Shown: positions 57,693 through 64,000 of the stretch, one piece after another | How positions within the stretch are numbered: the first letter of the stretch is position 1 | How the letters are laid out: every line of letters starts with the position of its first letter | Source: Cladophialophora immunda | Taxonomy: Eukaryota > Ascomycota > Eurotiomycetes > Chaetothyriales > Herpotrichiellaceae | NCBI RefSeq assembly: GCF_000835495.1 | Contig: NW_015622543.1 | Location: forward strand, 5,816,619 to 5,880,618 | DNA: 64,000 nucleotides | Direction: 5' to 3' | The notes under the pieces: model-generated | What the model was told of the DNA's origin: nothing | The model's input: the letters and a program-made list of their open reading frames with translations, nothing else | Databases searched by the model: none | Program-made: the position numbers and the translations under genes

Positions 57693-58418
57693 ATATGGGT
57701 ATGCAATAGAGAGCAGGAAATCGATGGATAAAAGTTTCGCGCTCGTGCTTGGTCGACGAACCAAAGCCAAACCGGACCACCATATCGTTTCAAGGGACCA
57801 GGGATGCAAAATATGAAGGATGGTCAACACTGCACCTGCACAGAAGCGGTCCACAGCAAAGCCGGCAGATTCAAAGTGTCCGGTAGCTTCGTGGTTTCAC
57901 CAGTCACCCATGTTGCCGTTGGCTGCATCCTACGACAGCGATCCGTTGAGGCTAAGTGATTGAACTCGTCATGTGGCGGTCCTGGTTTGAAAACAGCGGG
58001 TAAGATACAAACCCATAAAATGACAAATGCGAGCAGGACACAACAACCCGAGAAGGGAGGAGGTAAAGTCCGGGACACCCAGTCCATCTATGATGACAGC
58101 TGCATGTCAAGTCCTGCAGCAGTCAGCAAGGAGCTTGCACAGAAGAAACGCGGGATGTTTAATTGAGGTAGCCCCCCAGGAGCGAGCAGTCGCATGCTTT
58201 ACAGAAGAAAGCAACGAATGATAAATAACAAAGCGAAAATATCTTCCGTTCCGACAGTACGGATGTATTCATTGCGGCCTTGACCACTAGAAAAGGAATC
58301 ATGCCATGGTAGAGACCATTATCGTACTCGGGCCCTCTTCTACATACAATGGACAATAGCATCCACCTACCGCCCCAACATGCTGGAGCTAGAATTTCCA
58401 AGGCCTCGCTCGATCTCA
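57693..58418. other. Intergenic, SmB to TPR relic
   Basis: This 0.7-kb stretch has no supported ORF, RNA gene or repeat. Confidence 0.5.
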
Positions 58419-60840
58419 TCAGTCTCTGCTCCCGCCAGCCTCTCGAATCTTTCCCTTCAACTCACTAATGATTCTCTTCTCCTCCGCTGTCTCGGCCGTC
58501 TCTTGATTCCTGACCTCTTTCACCCGTGCCTCATAGCCCTTCAAAGCCCTCTCGTACAACTTCAGGGCGTCTTCTTTCCTCTCCAGGGCTCGATATGTTG
58601 CCCAATTCAACGTCGCACGCAAACTGGAAGGACCTTCAGCGCCAAGCGTCCTCTCAAATCCTTCCGTGACTTTCCTTTGTACTCTGACGGCGCCCTGGAA
58701 GCGGTCAAGGTGGAAATATACATCAGACAGGAGATGTAGCGTCTTGTACAACTCGACTTCCCCGCTAGCCCCGAGTGCCTCGAAACCTGCGAGGGCTTTC
58801 TTCGCCCATGCCAGCGCGTCCTGATCCCGGCTCGCGGTGTGATACAGAGAGGCAATCTTGCGGACCATCTTGAGCGATTCAAGATGATTGGAGCCGAGTT
58901 TTGCAGTTCTAATTTCCAGAACTTGCCTGGCCGTCTTGATCGCGGAGAGAAAGTCTCATTGCCGTTCTTTCGTGCTGCCAATACACATGAGGGCCATGAG
59001 TTGCTGTTCATCACTGCCGCAGTGGAGCAGCTTCTCAAGCAAGGGCAGCGCTAAATGGCTGTTGGAAAGCCTCATGTGGCAGGTCGCGATTTCAAAGAGA
59101 CAGTGGCAGCAGAGGTCTGTAAATTCCTCCTCTTCTTTGCGGCATGATCCTTCAACGGCCTCAAGGGCAGCCGTATAGAGATTGAGTGCTTGCTGGTACT
59201 GGTGCTGCCCAAGGCGCAGGTCGGCAAATTTGAACATGATTAACAGTGACTCCAGGTTACTCTAGTCGAGGCGTTGGTGTACCAAGTCAAGTATCTCTTT
59301 AAACCCTCTTGCAGAGTCTACTTGACGATAACTCTGCAGGTACACGATGCTCATTTCGTGGAGCACAGTTTCCATGAGCCAATGACCATCCCCTAGCTTA
59401 GCTTTGCATTCATCCAGCGTCTTTTGATACAGCTCCAAGGAATCGTCGATTTTGGCTTGTCGAGGATATATCAGCGCCATGCATCTCATCATCAAAAGGC
59501 GTTGTTTAGGTGGAACTCTGTCCTCCAACGCAATAATTCGTCGACTCCAGATCAAAGAATCTCAATCATCTCCATGTTGAGGCAAGCGTAGGCCAGTTGA
59601 CAGGCATTGACGGTCCAATTCCCAGCAGTACCCGAGGATGATCCTTCCTCAAAGGCTATCACCCTTCGGTACAACTGAATTGAAGTAGCCCAGTCTTCAG
59701 TCTCCATGCAACATGTTGCCACCTTCTCGGCGGCATTGATAGTTTCTTTGTGATTTGCCCCGTACTCTTCTTCCCGAATAGTCAGAATTTGTCGGTACAA
59801 TGTGAGAGCCTGAGAATAGTCCTTGAGCCTGAATAACACAATGCGATATTAGCGGTCGTCACTAGCCCGGCAGTCCTGGACCCAGGATTCCGATATTGGA
59901 TCCCCTCAAGTGCTTGGTTGTAATACTTGATCGCCTCAACTGGCTGGTCAGAATCGAAGTGGGCGGAAGCTAGATCAAGAGCGATGGAGGTTGTCAGAGA
60001 ATGAACACGGCTGAGACTCTGCTCTCTTCCTTCCAGCGCACGCCGGAGGTGCAGAATGGTCACATTATGTTGTTTCATCTGTTGGTATATAATGCCAATG
60101 GTATGTTCCGAATTAAGAGTTGGCGCAAGGTTGGGGCCTAGAGTTGCACGCTTTCGATCCAGGACCTCCTGGTGGAGTTTCAGCGACATCTGAAGCATTG
60201 ATTTACCCCGATAGACTTCAGCAAGTTTGTACTTTGCCGAAAGGGTAGTGATGTGGTCCTCCCCACATCTCTTCTCGAAACCCTTGATGGCCCTGAGCAG
60301 CAAGTCACAGGCAGTATTAGTGTCTCCTCGAGCGTTGTAGATCGATGAAACTGCAACCACGGATGAAAGAGTTCGCGGGTTATCGGCACCGAGTTGCATC
60401 TCACGACCAATCAAGGCTTTGTGGTAATGTTCCAAAGCATTGTCGAGGTCGCCCAGCTTCTCGTATGAAGCAGCCATCTGGTGGGATGCGTCTAAAGTCT
60501 CCGGATGATTTTGTCTAAACACTTTTGCCCGTCCGGCGACCACCTCTTGAAGCTATCGTATGGCATTTTGGTGCTGGCCATAGCTCGCATATGCCATTGC
60601 AAGTTCGCACATTTTTGCAAGCGCCCCAGGATGCGTCCATCCTAGAGCTGCACTCAAATCTTCCAGCTGACGGCGACATCTCCTAATCAGTTCGACGTCA
60701 CTTTCAACCAGATGTGGGTCGTCCCCACGTTTGGACTTGTCTTCGTTATATGATGGGGTTTCGGTCACTGTGACATCCGGGTTCCCTGTCTCTCGATGGA
60801 TCGCTTGAACTGCAATATGTGCCTGTGGCGCGAGGCAAGT
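58419..60840 (-). pseudogene. Degraded tetratricopeptide-repeat protein gene
   Basis: Read on the minus strand, about 800 codons of TPR repeats are recognisable but broken. Segments include THPGALAKMCELAMAYASYG, HPETLDASHQMAASYEKLGD, DHITTLSAKYKLAEVYRGKS, HKETINAAEKVATCCMETED, then LYTAALEAVEG and a C-terminal block ALAWAKKALAGFEALGASGE to LKGKIREAGGSRD. The frame is interrupted by TAG at 60553-60555, a frameshift near 59830-59840 (between ANIALC and LFRLKDYSQALTL), a frameshift near 59560-59575, TAG at 59262-59264 and TGA at 58956-58958. Homology of repeat type continues across each break, and no GT-AG intron fits around the stops. No ATG start or nucleotide-binding domain was found upstream, where a 13-C run lies at 60841-60853. 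This looks like the C-terminal relic of a kinesin-light-chain-like or NLR-type TPR protein. Sequencing error is unlikely for five lesions. Confidence 0.82.
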
Positions 60841-60853
60841 CCCCCCCCCCCCC
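60841..60853. repeat. Poly-C run
   Basis: Thirteen consecutive C residues lie at the 5' side of the TPR relic (poly-G on its strand). Homopolymers of this length are prone to slippage and to assembly error. Confidence 0.9.
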
Positions 60854-61758
60854 TTATCTGCTCTGCCTGAGTAGTAACAAAATTAAATCCGGCCAGTGCG
60901 TCATCGAAATTTTCCGAGATCGATTCACCTCAGTAGCTTGCAAGCGGGCACTGAGAGCAGGAAGCGATGGGGCTCTGTTTAGCGATTCATATGTTGAGAG
61001 GACGGCAAAATATTGGTTTGGAGTTTCGTGATCCTGATCGAATTCCGTACGCGCGACCGTCGGTAGAGGGGCCTACCAGTTGAGAGTGATAAGTCACTTG
61101 TCCGCCTCATACCAGCTCAGCCTAATGGGCTGTGTCCTTAACGCGGACAGCCTCATCATCACGGGAGGGAAAAGCAGAGGAAGCATCGGGGGAAGCAGCA
61201 CAGCCCCTCCACTTTCACGACGCCGTTTCGCAGCGATATGTCCATTGACCAAAAGGGCTCGATTCTGCATGTTGGTCAACATATCCCACCTGCGGACCAA
61301 GGCAGACTCGCCTGAGCGGCAGGAAAGAGTGTGTTGGCGTTAGTACTTCTCCTGATTTGGTGGGAAAGCCGTCACCACAGAGCCAAGTTGGGCGTCATTA
61401 GTGACTTCGGGACGACTTAGAGGATCTCGGCATCAGCCACACGAGTAGCATTTGCCCGTGATCCGGATGTTCCATGGATAGTTTGTCGAGGAGGGTTTCC
61501 TCTGCAGCCTGCTGTGCGTAGCCGTCATTTGGAAAGAACTCGAGGCTTGCTAAATGCTGGAGAGGTAGGGCTTCAGGTCAGTAGCGCTTTTGATCTGTGT
61601 GCTTCGCTGTACAACTCTTTGCACATGCGTTTCCCTTGATGGGCTTGGCAAGTTTGACGAGGTTGCCAACAATTTCCGCCTTGACGCAGCGAGGCAGTGG
61701 TTTTATGCATATACAAGTGAAATGTTACAAGTAGAAGTCGCATAAATACGCGCAGCAA
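60854..61758. other. Intergenic, TPR relic to RRP17
   Basis: This 0.9 kb may include decayed 5' sequence of the TPR gene; two frames stay open on the minus strand between about 60854 and 61030 but carry no recognisable motif. The remainder is the presumed RRP17 promoter. Confidence 0.4.
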
Positions 61759-62481
61759 ATGCCTCCGCCAACGAAGCGTCGACGAACAGACCCGACTGTT
61801 GTTGAAGAAATTACCTTCGACACGTCTGCGCGCCATGAATACCTGACTGGATTCCACAAGCGCAAGTTGCAAAGAGCTAAGCTGGCGCAGGAGGCAGCGG
61901 AGCGGAGAGCAAGGACGGAAAGGGTTGAGGAGCGGAAGAAGGTGAGTCTCTCACCTCATGGAGCCGTTTATCTTTGGTGGACTGACGTTTCCCAGCTGCG
62001 AGAACAGCGGAGAGCCGAGCTTGAAAGACATGTGCAGGAGGTTAACGCTCTGCTGAGACCGCCGTCTGATCAAGACGAGGGAGACAACGACGAGGGCGAA
62101 GAGAACCCGGAAGAGGAATGGAGTGGTATTTCAGACTCGGAGCCCCATCCGCTCCATCATGAGACGGAATATATCGACGAAGAAAAGTACACCACAGTGA
62201 CGGTTGAGGCAATGGATGTTTCCAGAGAAGGATTGTCCAGGACGGAGCAGGACCGGAATCAGCATATCCAGCAAAACAGTGGGGAGAACCCAGAAGGGTC
62301 AGGAAAGGATCCAGCCGAGGGGCACAAAAGTCAACGGGCAAAAGGTCAACCAAAGGACATAAAGAAGCGAAAAAAGAGGAATTTCCGATACGAGAGCAAA
62401 GCGGAAAGGAAAGAGGCACGCACAAAAGAGAAGGCCAAGAATCGGAAACAGGCTCGAGAACGCAGGGGTGATCGACGATAA
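61759..62481 (+). CDS. rrp17: Nucleolar protein Rrp17/Nop25 family
   Basis: Exons 61759..61941 and 61996..62481 (54-nt intron) give 222 aa. The conserved N-terminal block reads EEITFDTSARHEYLTGFHKR then KLQRAKLAQEAAERRA and ends in the charged helix LREQRRAELERHVQEVN, which is the signature of the Nop12/Nop25 (RRP17) family. An acidic central region (DEGDNDEGEENPEEEW) and a basic C-terminus (KKRKKRNFRYESKAERKEAR) follow. The segment from KKRKKRNF onward is also conserved in the family. Yeast Rrp17 is a nucleolar 5'-3' exoribonuclease for 60S pre-rRNA processing (5' ends of 5.8S and 25S). Length matches fungal members. The start at 61759 follows a normal short leader. Confidence 0.9.
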   Translation: MPPPTKRRRTDPTVVEEITFDTSARHEYLTGFHKRKLQRAKLAQEAAERRARTERVEERKKVSLSPHGAVYLWWTDVSQLREQRRAELERHVQEVNALLRPPSDQDEGDNDEGEENPEEEWSGISDSEPHPLHHETEYIDEEKYTTVTVEAMDVSREGLSRTEQDRNQHIQQNSGENPEGSGKDPAEGHKSQRAKGQPKDIKKRKKRNFRYESKAERKEARTKEKAKNRKQARERRGDRR

Positions 62482-62637
62482 TGCTATTCTGGGTTCTCAT
62501 TCAAGACTGTCAACGCTCGCCTTCGGGTGTGCCCTTTATCAAATGCCCATGGTATCGTAGGTATGGTCGTGGTCTATGCATTGTGCTCGACCGTGCACTT
62601 GCCAAACACAATGGCAACACCAGGTATCTCGCTCACT

Positions 62638-63444
62638 TTAGATGTTGCCCATGCTTTGCTCCAGCTCCTGCAATTCCTTCTGTAGATCCGCGTACTTCTT
62701 GGCCATCTCCTCGTACTTGTTCTCCCACTCGTCGCGTGCTTGCTCCAACGCTTGGACTTTGCGCTCGAAGTGGCCAGCTTTGACATCGGTTTGCCGGAGT
62801 CTGGGATGGGATTGTTAGTGGGAGTCATTTGTCGATCATGGTCATGCATACTTATCGTTGGTCTCCCTCAATGTCTTGTCAGCCTGCTCAGCTTCCTCCT
62901 CGAGAACTTGGAGTTTTCGCTGAAGAGACTCAGTCTCGCTGCTATGTTGTGCCGACTCGCCGGCAAGCGCCTTCGCTTCCTTGATGCCTTGCTCGAGTTT
63001 CTCAACTTCAGCCTCGAGGAGTTGGTTGCGGTGGTTGAGGGAAGTGATCTCTTGTTCTTTTTGGAGGTTGTCTTGTTCGAGAGTCTTGACTTTCTGCTTG
63101 AGCTCTTCTGCTTTGGCCGCGTTCTCGTCCGCCTCAATGCGGAGAGAGTTCATTTTCTGTTGGAAATTAGCGAATACGGTCGCCATGATGGGTGGATCGA
63201 AGATGGTGATGGACGGGTGAGGAGGATGCGGGATTTGTTAAATCTTGGAGGAACGAGGGATGAAGGTTGGGTCGGGTTGTTTTGAACACGACTGCAGTAG
63301 CCAAGTAGAAGTGTGAAGTGATTGACTGTGTTATGGCAGAAGGCAGCCCCAAGTGAATTGCGTGGTGCCTGGCAGGAGCACGAGGGGGGAGGTTGCAGGT
63401 GCCGCAGAGGTGATAGGGACATACCTCCTTAATCCGATCCATGG
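62638..63444 (-). CDS. tpm: Tropomyosin
   Basis: Exons 63427..63444, 62852..63156 and 62638..62800 give 161 aa, the length of yeast Tpm2 and fission yeast Cdc8. MDRIKE joins KMNSLRIEADENAAKAEELK after a 270-nt intron. The rest is one continuous heptad coiled coil (KVKTLEQDNLQKEQEITSLN, LLEAEVEKLEQGIKEAKALA, LQRKLQVLEEEAEQADKTLR, across intron 2 to KLRQTDVKAGHFERKVQALE) ending ELQELEQSMGNI. Tropomyosin polymerises along formin-nucleated actin cables and contractile rings. The MDRIKEKMN-like start is the standard fungal one. An ATG at 63186, inside the first intron, is in frame with exon 2 and would give MATVFANFQQ in place of MDRIKE. Confidence 0.93.
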
Positions 63445-63925
63445 TGAATGTTTTCAAAGGCTGGGGCTTCTTGAATTTAGGGTCTGGCAGAAAGGTAGAT
63501 AGTAGAGTGTAGATGTGTGTTGACTTGGGTTATAGATAAATGATACTTGTTCGTAGGGAAAGGCTCAACTGGCGGTCACTGATGCATTCGCTAAGAGTCA
63601 GCTGCGGGATAGAGGGGGAAGTCATTGATGTTCAAGCCAATGACATGCGGCTTCTAGGGGTGAGGCTGCGTGGGCGTCAGGCTTCGCCGTTTGCGCCTTA
63701 GGCCGGTTTCAGGCTCTAACGGTTCGACTGAAGACCGCCTGGGACCGCCAGGAGCCTCCCGGAAGACGTTGCTGGGGGCAACAGCGTCAACAATTCGGCC
63801 CCTTCAATCCGCGTGTCTGGCACATGAATCAATCTCCAACACCATCCTGCCACCACCTACCTGTACTTTATTTCCACCGCAGACGATAAGTACGACTATC
63901 AGCACCAATCGACAATATAGCGGCC
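63445..63925. promoter_or_regulatory. Divergent promoter, tropomyosin / probable securin
   Basis: This 481-bp spacer lies between two genes transcribed away from each other. I see no ORF with support and cannot name specific binding sites with confidence. Confidence 0.4.
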
Positions 63926-64000
63926 ATGGCTAGCATCCTAGCCGCACGAGATCAAGAAAACCTCATCCATGCGCAGCAGACTACGGCCGCTGGGAAGCCG
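63926..64000 (+). CDS. Probable securin, 5' end only (window edge)
   Basis: An ATG at 63926 opens a frame that runs off the window after 25 codons. The start MASILAARDQENLIHAQQTT resembles the N-terminus of fungal securins, where an xDQEN-type KEN-like sequence precedes AAxKPL. Securin binds separase until anaphase. With only 25 residues this is tentative. Confidence 0.45.
   Translation, partial: MASILAARDQENLIHAQQTTAAGKP

Overview
The window looks like a gene-dense stretch of a filamentous ascomycete genome (Pezizomycotina). Evidence: short GT-AG introns of about 45-110 nt, a VelB-type velvet regulator, fungal-type proteins (DUF3602, flavocytochrome b2-like enzyme, Dal5-type MFS permease, RRP17, a 161-aa tropomyosin) and no bacterial operon structure. 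Order or genus cannot be fixed from sequence alone. Eurotiomycetes/Chaetothyriales would fit, but that is a guess. All splice models were built by hand from GT/AG signals, phase and family conservation.

Layout. 0-9 kb: a small DUF3602 protein, a long non-coding stretch with a (TG)n microsatellite, velB with an AUG-rich leader, and an F-box/exocyst-like recyclin (Rcy1 family) ending in a CaaX box. 9-18 kb: an unrecognised acidic protein, a secreted CAP/PR-1 protein, a Rossmann-fold reductase and a cytochrome b5-FMN dehydrogenase. 18-25 kb: a TBC-domain protein whose two catalytic fingers are both replaced, and a complete telomerase reverse transcriptase. 26-33 kb: a 1943-aa DH-BAR-SH3 Rho GEF. 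33-42 kb: a Den1/SENP8 protease in six exons, a seven-exon MFS permease with one GC-AG intron, and an RRM-like protein of unknown role.

42-58 kb is rich in gene-expression genes: Hel2/ZNF598 (collided-ribosome E3 ligase), a DEK_C-SWIB protein (Tri1/Uaf30 family), eIF3b, a Cep57/PPC89-like coiled-coil protein, a single-pass membrane protein with a PPxY motif, ribosomal protein uL5 (RPL11) and SmB with a 9-nt microexon. 58-64 kb: a tetratricopeptide-repeat gene relic with three in-frame stops and two frameshifts, RRP17, tropomyosin with two possible N-termini, and the first codons of a probable securin.

Most genes are single-copy housekeeping functions and no metabolic cluster, transposon, CRISPR array or tRNA was found. 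The points most worth following up are the decayed TPR gene, the finger-less TBC protein, the velB upstream ORFs, the SmB microexon, the alternative tropomyosin start and three conserved-looking proteins of unknown function (9.2-10.1, 39.5-42.1 and 53.3-54.9 kb).
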